Notes: generated by a model not told the origin, from the sequence alone. A stretch of DNA of 64,000 nt from Palsa-504 sp963839095 (GCA_963839095.1 CAWIUF010000013.1:62001-126000); one strand, 5' to 3'. Shown: positions 1 through 8,480, numbered from the stretch's first letter. Made by a program: numbers and translations.

Positions 1-50
1 ATGTTCAGTCCGGCCAGTTCGGCCAGCCTGTTCATGGTCATCCGGGCCAC
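1..50 (-). CDS. LacI-family regulator, N-terminal fragment cut by window edge
   Basis: Only the first 16 codons are inside the window. From a GTG at 50 the minus strand reads VARMTMNRLAELAGLN, which fits the start of a LacI-type helix-turn-helix (hydrophobic-x-x-LA-x-LAG). A GGAG sequence at 59-62 lies 8 nt upstream of the GTG, so I prefer this start to the ATG at 41. The gene diverges from the amidohydrolase operon, and a 16-bp palindrome lies between them, the usual layout for a local LacI repressor. The family call rests on a very short stretch plus context, and other HTH families are possible. Confidence 0.5.
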   Translation of the reverse strand, partial: MARMTMNRLAELAGLN

Positions 51-140
51 AACGTCAGCTCCAGGGGTTTGGACAGCTCGGGGCGCATGAGTGAGCCCCG
101 GGCTCTTGCGCAGCGGTGGTCCGCATGCCTACCATCATGC

Positions 141-166
141 CCAAACGTCTTGCCAAACGTTTGGCA
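141..166. promoter_or_regulatory. Palindromic operator, LacI type
   Basis: TGCCAAACGTTTGGCA at 151-166 is a perfect 16-bp palindrome with a central CG, typical of LacI-family operators. A further half-site CCAAACGT starts at 141, giving two direct copies of the half-site 12 bp apart. It lies between the divergent regulator fragment and the catabolic operon, about 40 bp before the amidohydrolase start, so a bound repressor would block that promoter. Confidence 0.7.
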
Positions 167-206
167 CGGGAGGTCCGCCGATGGTGAGCTGCGGGGATGC
201 AGGCTC

Positions 207-1460
207 ATGGTAGCGCCGCGAGCTGACCTCGCCCCGTCGGCCGAGCGGGTGGAGGCGGACCTGGCCGCCCTGGCCGCGCTGAGCGACCCGGCCCGGCCCG
301 GCTGGACCCGGATGGCGCTGACCGAGATCGAGCGGGAAGGGCGCCAGTGGGCGCTGCGGCAGCTCCGCGATCTCGGGCTGGACACCCGGACGGACGCGGC
401 GGGGAACGTGTTCGGCGTGCTCGCGGGCAGCGCGGCGGGGGCGGGCGCGCTGATGACCGGTTCGCACCTCGACACCGTCGACGGCGGCGGGCGATTCGAC
501 GGGGTGGTCGGGTTCGTCGGCGCGCTCGAGGCGGTCCGGCTGATCCGGGAGTCGGGCCGTGCCCTGCGGCACGACCTGGTGGTGGCGGATTTCTTCGGCG
601 AGGAGCCGAACCGGTTCGGGCTGAGCTGTGTCGGCAGCCGGGCGCTGGCCGGGCGCCTGTCCCCCGCGCACCTGGAGCTGACCGACGCGCAGGGCCAGCG
701 GTTCGGCGCGGCGCTGGAGCAGGGCGGCATCGACCCTGGGCACCTTGGTCAGGCCCGGCTGGACCCTGGCTACGTCCGGGCGTTCATCGAGCTGCACGTC
801 GAGCAGGGGCCGCACCTGGAACGGGCCGGCAGTCAGCTCGGGCTGGTCACCTCGGTCACCGGCGTGACCCGGTTCCGGGCGCTGTTCACCGGGGAGCGCG
901 GCCACGCCGGCGCGACCGCCATGCGGGACCGGCACGACGCGGGCTGCGCCGCGGCCGGGACGGTGCTGGCCGTCGAGCGGATCGCGTCCGGCCACCAGGA
1001 CGCGCGCGGGACGACCGGCTCGGTGCTGTTCACGCCGGACGCGGTCAACGTGGTCACCGGGCAGGCCGAGCTGACCGGCGAGCTGCGCAGCCCGGACGGC
1101 GAGTGGCTCCGCTACGCCCGGGAGGAGCTGCTCGGCGCCGCGCGGGACGAGTCGGACGGCCGCGGCGTTCGGCTGGACTGGCAGTGGCAGCCCAGCGAGC
1201 CGCCGGTGCCGCTGGACGCCACGTTGCTCGGCCGGTGCCAGCGGGCGACCGCGCGGCTGGGCTACCAGGCGTCCCTGATGTACAGCGCGGCCGAGCACGA
1301 CGCGGCGGTGATGGCCGCGCTCGCCCCGGCCGCGATGATCTTCGTCCCGTCCCGGGACGGGCGGAGCCACTGCCCGGAGGAATGGACCGACACCAGCGAC
1401 ATCCTGGCCGGCGTGCACGCGCTGGCCGAATGCCTCATTACCGCCGACGAATCGCTCTGA
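207..1460 (+). CDS. M20-family Zn-dependent amidohydrolase (carbamoylase/allantoate amidohydrolase type)
   Basis: A protein of about 417 aa, the usual length for N-carbamoyl-amino-acid hydrolases, allantoate amidohydrolases and ureidoglycolate hydrolases. Metal and substrate motifs appear in order: GSHLDTVDGGGRFDG, FFGEEPNRFG (Glu-Glu), ELHVEQGPHLE, the lid-domain GHAGATAMRDR, EHDAAVMA and, near the end, SRDGRSHCPEEWTD. It should remove a carbamoyl or amide group in the cytoplasm using two divalent metals. I chose the ATG at 207 because homologues begin just before the helix that follows, while the upstream extension is Cys/Trp-rich and crosses the operator. It is first in an operon with a permease, a cyclase-family hydrolase and a PLP enzyme. 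The exact substrate is unknown. Confidence 0.88.
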   Translation: MVAPRADLAPSAERVEADLAALAALSDPARPGWTRMALTEIEREGRQWALRQLRDLGLDTRTDAAGNVFGVLAGSAAGAGALMTGSHLDTVDGGGRFDGVVGFVGALEAVRLIRESGRALRHDLVVADFFGEEPNRFGLSCVGSRALAGRLSPAHLELTDAQGQRFGAALEQGGIDPGHLGQARLDPGYVRAFIELHVEQGPHLERAGSQLGLVTSVTGVTRFRALFTGERGHAGATAMRDRHDAGCAAAGTVLAVERIASGHQDARGTTGSVLFTPDAVNVVTGQAELTGELRSPDGEWLRYAREELLGAARDESDGRGVRLDWQWQPSEPPVPLDATLLGRCQRATARLGYQASLMYSAAEHDAAVMAALAPAAMIFVPSRDGRSHCPEEWTDTSDILAGVHALAECLITADESL

Positions 1461-1473
1461 AAGGTCACCTGTC

Positions 1474-2934
1474 ATGAGTCAGTCCCCTCCAGTACTCCGC
1501 CGGGAACTTCGCACGTGGCAGAGCCTGGCCTTGTCGATCGCGATGATGTCACCCACGCTGGCCATCGCCGTCTACGGCGGCGCGCCGGCCCTCTACGTCG
1601 GCCGCGCCGCCCCGCTCGCCTTCATCTTGTCCGGGGTCGGCGTGATCCTGGTCGGGACCGGGCTGGTGTACCTGTGCCGCTACTTCAGCCACGCCGGCTC
1701 GGTGTACGGGCTGACCGGGGTGACCCTCGGGCCGCGGGCCGGGTTCTTCTCGGGCTGGGCGCTGCTCGGCACCTACCTCATCTACACCCCGGCCAGCGCG
1801 GCCGCCTCGGCGTACTTCCTGACCTTGTTCTGCAAGGACACCGGGATCTGGCCGGGGGCGAACTGGCTGCTGTTCGCGCTGATCTTCATCGTCGTGATCT
1901 TCTTGCTGTCGGTCCGGGACATCGCCCGGATCGGCCGCGTGCTGCTGTCGGTCGAGGGCCTGTCGATCATCGTCATGCTGATCGTGCTGGCCGTGGTCAT
2001 CGTCCGGCTGGCCGGCGGCGCCCACGGCAACCACCTGACCCTCACCGTGTTCAGCCTGCCGGGCGGGGTGAGCTTCCACAGCCTGGTGCTGGCCTCGGTG
2101 TTCGGCTTCACGGCGTTCGCCGGGTTCGAGGGCGCGGCGTCGCTGGGCGAGGAGACCAGGAACCCGCGGCGCAGCATCCCGCGCGCGCTGAGCATCGCGA
2201 TCATCGCCGGCGTGGTCTTCTACGTGTTCTGCGTCGCGATCATGGCGATGGGGTTCGGCATCACCAGCAAGGACGGCACCGCCTTCGCCTCGTCCTCGGG
2301 TCCGCTGTTCGACCTGTCCCGCACCTACTTCACCACCGCGATGGCGCAGGTCCTCGAGCTCGGCGCCACGGTCAGCGCGTTCTCGGCGGCGCTGGGATCC
2401 ACGCTGGGCGGCGGCCGCCTGATCTTCGCGCTGGCCCGCGACACCAGGCCGGGTTCCCGGCTGGCCGGCGTGGGCCGCAACGGCGCCCCGGCCTCGGCGC
2501 TCACCCTGGTGCTCGCGTTCGCGGCCGCCATGGCGATCATCATGTACGCGGCCGGCAACGCCGCCCTGACCACGTCGTTCTACCTCGGCACGATCGGGAC
2601 GCTGAGCCTGCTGGTCGCCTACGCGATGGTGGACCTGGGCGCGGTCCGGCTGATGGCCCGGCACGCGGCCAACAAGGCCGTGCTGATCGTCCCGCTGCTC
2701 GGCTTTGCCGTGCTGGCCTACACGATGTACAACGAGCTGTACCCGCGGCCGCCGAAGCCGTACGACTACTTCCCCTACATCGTGGCCGCCTGGCTGGTGA
2801 TCGGCCTGGTCGCGGTTATCGCGGTGCCGGGGGCGGCGACGCGGATCGGCCGCGGGCTGGCCGAGGCCGAGGGCATGGCGGGCGCGGCCGACGAGGACGT
2901 GCCGGTTTCCGGTGTACGGGAGGCGCGGGCGTGA
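1474..2934 (+). CDS. APC-superfamily amino-acid/amine permease
   Basis: A 486-aa integral membrane protein with about twelve hydrophobic segments, from IAMMSPTLAIAVYGG near the N-terminus to a last segment around residue 450. The first helix has the unwound APC-type stretch, and FGFTAFAGFEGAASLGEETR matches the conserved APC sequence between helices 6 and 7, followed by NPRRSIPRA. It probably imports the substrate of the neighbouring amidohydrolase with H+ or Na+. It starts 13 nt after the previous stop and its stop overlaps the next GTG (GTGA at 2931-2934), which implies translational coupling. Confidence 0.88.
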   Translation: MSQSPPVLRRELRTWQSLALSIAMMSPTLAIAVYGGAPALYVGRAAPLAFILSGVGVILVGTGLVYLCRYFSHAGSVYGLTGVTLGPRAGFFSGWALLGTYLIYTPASAAASAYFLTLFCKDTGIWPGANWLLFALIFIVVIFLLSVRDIARIGRVLLSVEGLSIIVMLIVLAVVIVRLAGGAHGNHLTLTVFSLPGGVSFHSLVLASVFGFTAFAGFEGAASLGEETRNPRRSIPRALSIAIIAGVVFYVFCVAIMAMGFGITSKDGTAFASSSGPLFDLSRTYFTTAMAQVLELGATVSAFSAALGSTLGGGRLIFALARDTRPGSRLAGVGRNGAPASALTLVLAFAAAMAIIMYAAGNAALTTSFYLGTIGTLSLLVAYAMVDLGAVRLMARHAANKAVLIVPLLGFAVLAYTMYNELYPRPPKPYDYFPYIVAAWLVIGLVAVIAVPGAATRIGRGLAEAEGMAGAADEDVPVSGVREARA

Positions 2935-3881
2935 CGATCCGGTACGACAGTGAGCGCAAGGACTGGGGCCGGTGGGGCGAGCAGGACGAGATCGGCCGCG
3001 CCAACCTGCTCGACGACGCCCTGGTCGCGGCGTCCGCCGCCGCCTGCATCCGGACCGGCAAGCGGTTCTCGCTGGCGCTGCCGCTGTTCCGCCCGGAAGG
3101 GGATCCCGTGCTGCCGGGGCGTCCGCCGGCCCGGCACGTCATGGACCACGACGAGAGCTTTTACGCCGACGGCCGGGCGGAGCCGCTGCCCGGCGGCGCG
3201 AAGTTCGCCGAGGACAGCATCTCCCTGCCGTGCCACGGCACCACCCACATGGACGCGCTCGGCCACTCCTGGTGCGGTGACCGGCTGTGGAACGGCCAGC
3301 CGGCGGAGACGACGGTGGGCGGGCTGGCCTGGGCGAGCATCGGCGCGCTGGCTCAACGCGGGATCGTGGGCCGGGCCGTGCTGGTGGACCTGCCCCGGCA
3401 GTTGGGAACTTCACACCTTCCGATGCACCGGGAAATTACCGTGGCTGACATCGAGGGCGCGCTGGCGGCGCAGCGGACCGAGCTGCGCCGGGGCGACATC
3501 CTGCTGCTGCGCACGGGTATCTTCCGGGTGTTCTACGAGGAGGGCGCGGAGGCGTTCTATGCCGACTTCGACGAGCCCGGCGTGACCTACTCGCCCGGGT
3601 TCCTCGAGTTCGTGGCCGGGCATGACATCGCCGGGCTGGGCAGCGACACGATGTGCAACGAGCAGGCGCACAACACCGAGCACGACGCCGGGTTCCCGCT
3701 GCACGTCCTGCTGCAGCGCAACCTGGGGGTCTCGTTCCACGAGGCGCTGTGGCTGGAGGACTGGGCCGCCGACTGCGCGCAGGACCGAATATTCGACGGC
3801 TTTTACGTGGCCGCGCCGCTGCGTATTGCGCGCGGGACCGGCGCCCCGATGAACCCGATCGTGATCAAGTTAGGTTGGTGA
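2931..3881 (+). CDS. Cyclase-family (kynurenine formamidase-like) metal hydrolase
   Basis: A 316-aa protein of the cyclase family (PF04199). The signature HGTTHMDALGH supplies the zinc ligands, and the distal core includes GDILLLRTG and a C-terminal acidic/His segment. Members hydrolyse N-formylkynurenine, isatin or similar amides or lactams. The GTG at 2931 overlaps the permease TGA; a much longer upstream reading frame is only the shadow of the permease gene. With an amidohydrolase and a class V PLP enzyme it fits stepwise opening of an amide or cyclic compound. The substrate is inferred, not known. Confidence 0.85.
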   Translation: MTIRYDSERKDWGRWGEQDEIGRANLLDDALVAASAAACIRTGKRFSLALPLFRPEGDPVLPGRPPARHVMDHDESFYADGRAEPLPGGAKFAEDSISLPCHGTTHMDALGHSWCGDRLWNGQPAETTVGGLAWASIGALAQRGIVGRAVLVDLPRQLGTSHLPMHREITVADIEGALAAQRTELRRGDILLLRTGIFRVFYEEGAEAFYADFDEPGVTYSPGFLEFVAGHDIAGLGSDTMCNEQAHNTEHDAGFPLHVLLQRNLGVSFHEALWLEDWAADCAQDRIFDGFYVAAPLRIARGTGAPMNPIVIKLGW

Positions 3882-3882
3882 C

Positions 3883-5094
3883 ATGAGCTACGACGTCTCG
3901 GCGGTCCGCGCCCACTTCCCGGCCCTGAAGCAGGGCGCGGCGCACTTCGACGGTCCCGGCGGCTCGCAGGTGCCCGACGTGGTCGGCGACGCGGTCCGCG
4001 CCACCCTGGTCGCGGCGATCGCGAACCGCGGCTCGGTGACCGCGGCCGAGCGGACGGCCGAGGACACCGTGGTGGCGGCCCGGCGGGCTGTCGCTTCTTT
4101 GCTTGGCGTCGAGCCCCAGGGCGTCGTGTTCGGCCGGAGCATGACCCAGCTGACGTTCGACTTCTCCCGGGCGCTGGCCAAGACCTGGCGGCCCGGGGAC
4201 GAGGTCGTGGTCACCCGGCTCGACCACGACGCCAACGTCCGGCCGTGGGTCTACGCCGCCGAGGCGGCCGGCGCGACGCTGCGCTGGGCCGAGTTCGATC
4301 CGGCCACCGGTGAGCTGAGCCCGCAGGCGGTGGCGGCGGTGCTTTCCGAGCGCACCCGCCTGGTGGCGGTTACCGGGGCGTCGAACCTCATCGGCACGCG
4401 GCCTTCCCTGCGCGCTATCGCCGACCTGGTGCACGCGGCCGGGGGGTTGCTGTACGTAGACGGGGTGCACCTGACCGCGCACGTGCCGATCGACGCCGGC
4501 GCGCTCGGCGCGGACTTCTTCGGCTGCTCGCCGTACAAGTTCCTGGGGCCGCACTGCGGCGTGCTGGGGGCGCGGCCCGACCTGCTCTCGCAGGTGCATC
4601 CGGATAAGCTGCTGCCCGCTACCGAGCAGGTGCCGGAGCGGTTCGAGTTCGGCACGCTGCCGTACGAGCTGCTGGCGGGGACGACGGCCGCGATCGACTT
4701 CCTGGCCGGGCTGGCGCCGTCCCCGTCGGGTGACCGGCGGCAGGATCTGGTGGCGGCGATGAGCGCGGTCGAAGAGCACGAGGACCGGCTCCGGGAGCGG
4801 ATCGAGGAGCACGTTCTTGCTCTTCCCGGTGTCACCGTCTGGTCGCGGGCGGCACGGCGCACGCCGACGCTGCTGCTGACGTTCGACGGACGGGATGCGC
4901 GGGCGGCTTATGAGTACCTGGCCACGCGGAACGTGAACGCGCCGGCCGGGTCGTTTTACGCACTAGAGGCGTCGCGGTGGCTCGGCCTGGGTGACGACGG
5001 CGGCCTGCGGGTCGGGCTGGCGCCGTATAACGACGACGAGGACGTGGACCGGCTGCTCGACGGGCTGGACCAGTTCGTCCGGGGTGCTGCGTAA
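3883..5094 (+). CDS. Class V PLP enzyme, cysteine desulfurase-like (TIGR01976-type)
   Basis: A 403-aa fold-type I PLP enzyme. The N-terminal FDGPGGSQVP is typical of the cysteine desulfurase-like VC1184 group. DGVHLTAHVPID holds the PLP-binding Asp, and SPYKFLGPH places the Schiff-base Lys. I see no loop Cys in the position used by IscS/SufS, so sulfur mobilisation is doubtful; kynureninase-like or lyase chemistry is as likely in this operon. The ATG follows the previous stop by one base. This is the last gene of the operon starting at 207. Confidence 0.82.
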   Translation: MSYDVSAVRAHFPALKQGAAHFDGPGGSQVPDVVGDAVRATLVAAIANRGSVTAAERTAEDTVVAARRAVASLLGVEPQGVVFGRSMTQLTFDFSRALAKTWRPGDEVVVTRLDHDANVRPWVYAAEAAGATLRWAEFDPATGELSPQAVAAVLSERTRLVAVTGASNLIGTRPSLRAIADLVHAAGGLLYVDGVHLTAHVPIDAGALGADFFGCSPYKFLGPHCGVLGARPDLLSQVHPDKLLPATEQVPERFEFGTLPYELLAGTTAAIDFLAGLAPSPSGDRRQDLVAAMSAVEEHEDRLRERIEEHVLALPGVTVWSRAARRTPTLLLTFDGRDARAAYEYLATRNVNAPAGSFYALEASRWLGLGDDGGLRVGLAPYNDDEDVDRLLDGLDQFVRGAA

Positions 5095-5173
5095 GACGCG
5101 GGCATGAGGGCGGCTCCGGCGGGTAGGGGCAGCGGTTCCTGCTGGCTGCTTTCGGAAGGGGAGGCGCTACGAC

Positions 5174-5542
5174 ATGGCCGTCTCAGCGTTTCAGGACTAC
5201 CCGCTCGCCGATCGTGACCGCGCCTGGGATGGCGCCGCCGCCGAGAAGCGGGTGCGCGCGTGGGCGGGGGCCGAGGACTCGCCGAACGCGAAGTACCGCG
5301 ACGCCCACGTCTGGTACGACAGCGACGCTAAGGACAACTTCACCGCGTACAAGCTGCTCATCGCCGATGTCATCGACGGGAAGATCAAGGCCGTGCCGCG
5401 CGGGGTGATGGCGGCCGGGAACGTGATGCAAGGGGGGCGCGGCGGGGCCGACCTGCCGCGGGCTGATATCGACCGGGTGAAGAGCCACCTGGCCAAGTAC
5501 TACGCCAAGATGGGCGAGGAGCCGCCCTGGGACCGCGACTGA
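5174..5542 (+). CDS. Small protein resembling a phage protease/prohead-associated segment
   Basis: A 122-aa soluble protein with a strong ribosome binding site (AAGGGGAGG about 9 nt before the ATG). The second half, with FTAYKLLIADVIDGKIKAVP, MQGGRGGADLP and a final KSHLAKYYAKMG helix, resembles a segment in actinophage prohead-protease or capsid-morphogenesis proteins (substrate on the YKL-I-DVIDG strand, then an Ala/Gly helix). No other phage gene is nearby, so it looks like a stand-alone host copy or a stray remnant. I recognise the pattern from memory only and cannot assign a function. Confidence 0.65.
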   Translation: MAVSAFQDYPLADRDRAWDGAAAEKRVRAWAGAEDSPNAKYRDAHVWYDSDAKDNFTAYKLLIADVIDGKIKAVPRGVMAAGNVMQGGRGGADLPRADIDRVKSHLAKYYAKMGEEPPWDRD

Positions 5543-5557
5543 GACGTTACGTCTCGG
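5539..5557 (+). terminator. Short hairpin overlapping the stop codon
   Basis: GAGACG at 5541-5546 pairs with CGTCTC at 5550-5555 across a 3-nt TTA loop, and a T-G and a C-G pair can extend the stem to 8 bp. It begins at the stop codon of the preceding gene. There is no U tract, as is common for actinomycete hairpin terminators. Confidence 0.4.
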
Positions 5558-5898
5558 CTGGGGGCGCGCTGCGTTCTCGCGGTGCCGCGTGCCCATGTTC
5601 CCGCCAGTCCCGCCGTCCCGCCTGGCACTCCGGTCCCGGGCATCCGTGCCCGTCACCTGGCCTAGGCCTTGGCCCTGGCCGCCGTCTACCACCGCGATGT
5701 GACGCTGCGGTGGCCGGAACAACGACGATGTGGCATCGCGGTGGCAGACGGCACGGCCCGGGTACCGACGCGGGCTGGTACCGCACGCCCCGCAGGAATC
5801 AGGCGCCCTAGGCCGGGGCTCACCGCAGAAGACGCACATCCGTTCCGTCGAACCGGTCCTGGCCGGCTCAATGTCGTTGATCCGGTTGGGAAGGCGCG
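5558..5898. other. Gap of about 340 bp with a possible zinc-ribbon peptide on the minus strand
   Basis: No convincing full gene lies here. On the minus strand an ATG at 5839 opens a frame starting MCVFCGEPRPRAPDSCGACG, a C-x2-C-G-x9-C-x2-C-G pattern like small zinc ribbons. The frame then runs on without a natural end into antisense of the preceding gene. The stretch also holds the imperfect inverted repeat at 5682-5751. It may be the decayed start of a gene; the call is tentative. Confidence 0.3.
5682..5751. repeat. Imperfect 18-bp inverted repeat
   Basis: Arms at 5682-5699 (CCGTCTACCACCGCGATG) and 5734-5751 match as inverted complements at 17 of 18 positions around a 34-nt spacer. It could be a transcript hairpin, a palindromic regulator site or a remnant of a small mobile element. 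No flanking target duplication was seen. Confidence 0.6.
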
Positions 5899-6741
5899 TT
5901 AGGCGTCGGCGAGGAACTGGGTGAGCAGGGTGGTGAACGCGTCGGGGGTTTCCAGGTGGGGGGCGTGGCCGGCGCCGGGGATGAGCTGGATCTCGCCGCG
6001 CCACAGGGTGGGGATGCTCAGCGTGCGCAGGTAGTCGAGGTTGATGAGCTGCTCGCCCTCGCCGTGCAGGATGGCCAGCGGCCGGCCCAGGGTGCTGGTG
6101 ATGGCGATCTCGTCGGCGTAGCGGCCCTCGGCCAGGCTGGCGCCCAGGCCGGCCCGGGCCGCGCCGTCGGTCCGCAGCACGTCCGCGACGATCTCGTCAA
6201 GATCGAGGGCCGAACGAGGTGCGGTGAACGCCTCGGCGTACGCGCGTGCCTCCTCGTCGGAGACGCTGGGGTTGAAGGTCGTGGCCATGGCCGGGTTCGG
6301 CAGGAACGCCTGGCTCATCTGGTCCGCGGTCGCGATCGGGGGCGTGCCGAAGATGACGAACCCGGGCGCCGCGGGCATGGCCGGGGCGGCTTCCAGGGCG
6401 ATGTGGCCGCCCAGGCTCCAGCCGACCACGACCGCGTCGGTCGCCTGGTTGGCGGCGGCGAAGCCGGTGAGCACCTTCGCGTAGCCGGGCAGGGAGTAGT
6501 CCGCGGGGTCGCTGGCCCTGGCCGAGTTCCCGTGGCCGGGGAGGTCGAAGGCGAGGCAGCGGAAGCGGTGCCCGAACGGGCTGTTCAGCACGGGCTCCCA
6601 GGTGCTGGAGGAGCAGGAGTTCCCGTGCACGAAGATGACGGGCCTGCCCTGGCCCTGGCTCTGCCGGAACGCGAGCTGCTGCCCGTCCACGCTGATCTGC
6701 TGCTCGTCCACCTCTTGGTTCCCTTCTATGCCGAGGGTCAC
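5899..6741 (-). CDS. Alpha/beta hydrolase
   Basis: A 280-aa protein with the canonical fold. The oxyanion region is FVHGNSCSSSTWEP, DLPGHGNSAR follows, the nucleophile elbow is GWSLGG, and the catalytic His sits in GAGHAPHLETPD near the C-terminus. The acid position reads HGEGEQ, so Glu may replace the usual Asp. There is no signal peptide, so it acts in the cytoplasm; substrate unknown (esterase, lipase or dehalogenase-like). It is monocistronic and transcribed away from the cytidine deaminase relic. Confidence 0.85.
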   Translation of the reverse strand: MTLGIEGNQEVDEQQISVDGQQLAFRQSQGQGRPVIFVHGNSCSSSTWEPVLNSPFGHRFRCLAFDLPGHGNSARASDPADYSLPGYAKVLTGFAAANQATDAVVVGWSLGGHIALEAAPAMPAAPGFVIFGTPPIATADQMSQAFLPNPAMATTFNPSVSDEEARAYAEAFTAPRSALDLDEIVADVLRTDGAARAGLGASLAEGRYADEIAITSTLGRPLAILHGEGEQLINLDYLRTLSIPTLWRGEIQLIPGAGHAPHLETPDAFTTLLTQFLADA

Positions 6742-6945
6742 GATACAGCGAGAGGGCAGGACTTCCGCTGCGAGTGCGAGTACCGACCCTGGGAACGCGA
6801 CCGGTTACTGCTTTGATCCTCTCGATGCATAAAACGCGATCGCCCGGAGCGTGAGCAGCTGCCCGACCACGGTGGTCTCTGCCCGGTTCACCCGAAGGTC
6901 GCCTCACCATACAGCCAGGGGCGCCGGACGAGTACTGTGCGGGGC

Positions 6946-7223
6946 ATGGATGTGCCGAGCCGGGAATTGACGGCGGAGGATCTGGAGCTGATCGAGTTCG
7001 CCCGGGCGATCGTGGATGCCAATACCGACGGCGAATTCGGGGTGCACACGATGGGGGCCGCGGTGCGCGGGGCCGACGGCGCGATGTACGGGCGGGATCA
7101 ACGCTCTATCCAGCTTCGACCGGCGGGTCCGGATGCGTGACCGACCTGATGCCGCTCGGGGCGGTCTGGACGCCAGAGGAGGGGACTCAGGACTTCGACC
7201 CGTCGCTCTTCTCGGACGGCTAG
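6946..7223 (+). pseudogene. Cytidine deaminase-like relic
   Basis: From the ATG at 6946 the frame reads like a cytidine deaminase N-terminus, with DLELIEFARAIVDANTDG, GVHTMGAAVRGADG and then MYG. The DNA after 7093 still spells a G-I-N-x-Y-x-x-x-TGG-like stretch, but in broken frames. The zinc-binding HAE/PCxxC segments are missing, and a different frame resumes with VTDLMPLGAVWTPEEGTQ and stops at 7223, which resembles the family C-terminus. An internal deletion plus indels explains this. The product cannot be catalytic. Confidence 0.6.
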
Positions 7224-7284
7224 GTTCGCCGAGGGCGCAGGCGCAGCGGTGGAGGGCCGGGGGGCGCCGGGTTAGCTTGGCGGT

Positions 7285-8008
7285 ATGGCGACGGCTGGCG
7301 CTCCGGCGGCGCGGTACGACGAGTGGGCCGACTGGTACGAGGGCTACATCCAGGGCGCGGCGCAGAGCTTTACCGGGCGGACGAGTGACGCGCTGGCCCA
7401 GGTGCTCGGGCCGGGCTCCGGGCCCGTGCTCGACCTGGCCTGCGGTACCGGGTTCTACGCTCCCGTGCTCCGGCGGCTCGGCTGGACTCCGCTGGGCCTG
7501 GACCTGTCCCGGGGCCAGCTGCGGTACGCCCGCGCGCGGATGCCGGCGGTGGCCGCCGACGCGACCCGGCCGCCGCTGCGGCCGGGCACGCTCGCGGCGG
7601 TTTCCGCGATCATGTGCCACACCGACATCGACGACTACGCCGCGGCCCTGCGGGCGCTCAGCCCGGCCCTGCGGCCGGGCGGGGTCTTCGCGCACGTCGG
7701 GAGTTCATCCCTGCTACACCGGTGCTTTCGCCGACCGGTCCGATCCGGGCAAGGTCCTGATCAGCCCGGGCTACTGGCGGCGGGAACGCCGCTTCGACGC
7801 CTGGACGCCGCACGGAGTCCGGGCCCGGGTCGGCGCGACGCACCTCCCCGTGGGTGACCTGCTGAACGCGATGACCGCGGCCGGGCTCAGCATCGAGCGG
7901 GTCATCGAGGCGGGCAGCCCGGTGCCGGATGTCCTGGCGGTCCGCTGCCGCCGATTATTTGGCTGGCTCGAGGCGGTCTGTGACGGTATGGCGCAGACGA
8001 GAGCCTGA
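7285..8008 (+). pseudogene. Class I SAM methyltransferase interrupted by a frameshift
   Basis: The first frame from the ATG at 7285 has a full SAM-binding motif I, VLDLACGTGFYAPVL, then GLDLSRGQLRYA and a post-I acidic motif. At the GGG run 7699-7701 one surplus base moves the frame, and the rest of the protein continues with VHPCYTGAFADRSDPGKVL down to LAVRCRR before the stop at 8008. Removing one G restores a protein of about 240 aa, normal for this family. It may be a sequencing indel or a real inactivation. Acceptor substrate unknown. It overlaps the start of the downstream PPOX gene. Confidence 0.75.
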
Positions 8009-8480
8009 TCTGGACGCGATGGCGCGGCGGGTCATCGATGTCAACCAGTACATGACGCTGGGCACGCTGGATGGTGACGGGCGGCCGCGGCTGTCGCCGG
8101 TTTATTACACGGCCGCGCGGTACGCCGATTTTTACTGGGTGTCCTCGCCGCAGGCCCGGCACTCGCGCAATCTGGCCGAGCGGGCCGAGGTCGAGATCGT
8201 GATCTTCGACTCGACGGCGACGGTCGGCCAGGGCGAGGCGGTCTACCTCTCGGCCACCGCCCGTTGCGTCGGTGACGAGGAGCTGAGGGCGGTCTGCGCG
8301 GAGGCGTTCCGGACGACCGCGGGCGCGCACCGGTTCGGTCCGGGGGAACTGCGTGGTGATGCGCCGCTGCGGCTGTACATGGCGCACGTGAGGTCGTGCG
8401 AGGTCCACGTGCCCGGCCGCGACCCGGTCCACGGCCGGGGCGTCGACAGCCGCCAGCCGGCCGATCCGGGCGCGGCCTGA
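7980..8480 (+). CDS. Pyridoxamine 5'-phosphate oxidase-family (split-barrel flavin/F420) protein
   Basis: About 166 aa. The core MTLGTLDGDGRPRLSPVYY and YWVSSPQARHSRNL is the standard split beta-barrel start that binds FMN or F420, and the later strands EVEIVIFDSTATVGQGEAVY complete it. The start is uncertain: GTG 7980 gives a short N-terminal helix as in homologues, while ATG 7929 is also open. It overlaps the end of the methyltransferase by 29 nt, so they may be cotranscribed. The substrate is not predictable. Confidence 0.8.
   Translation: MTVWRRREPDLDAMARRVIDVNQYMTLGTLDGDGRPRLSPVYYTAARYADFYWVSSPQARHSRNLAERAEVEIVIFDSTATVGQGEAVYLSATARCVGDEELRAVCAEAFRTTAGAHRFGPGELRGDAPLRLYMAHVRSCEVHVPGRDPVHGRGVDSRQPADPGAA

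Noticed and set aside
135..1475. Long antisense frame opposite the amidohydrolase
   Set aside because: Arg/Pro-rich shadow caused by high third-position GC; no motif, and it also covers the operator. The forward gene has all M20 motifs.
1515..2930. Plus-strand frame merging into the cyclase gene
   Set aside because: The upstream part is an out-of-frame shadow of the permease; only the part from GTG 2931 has family motifs.
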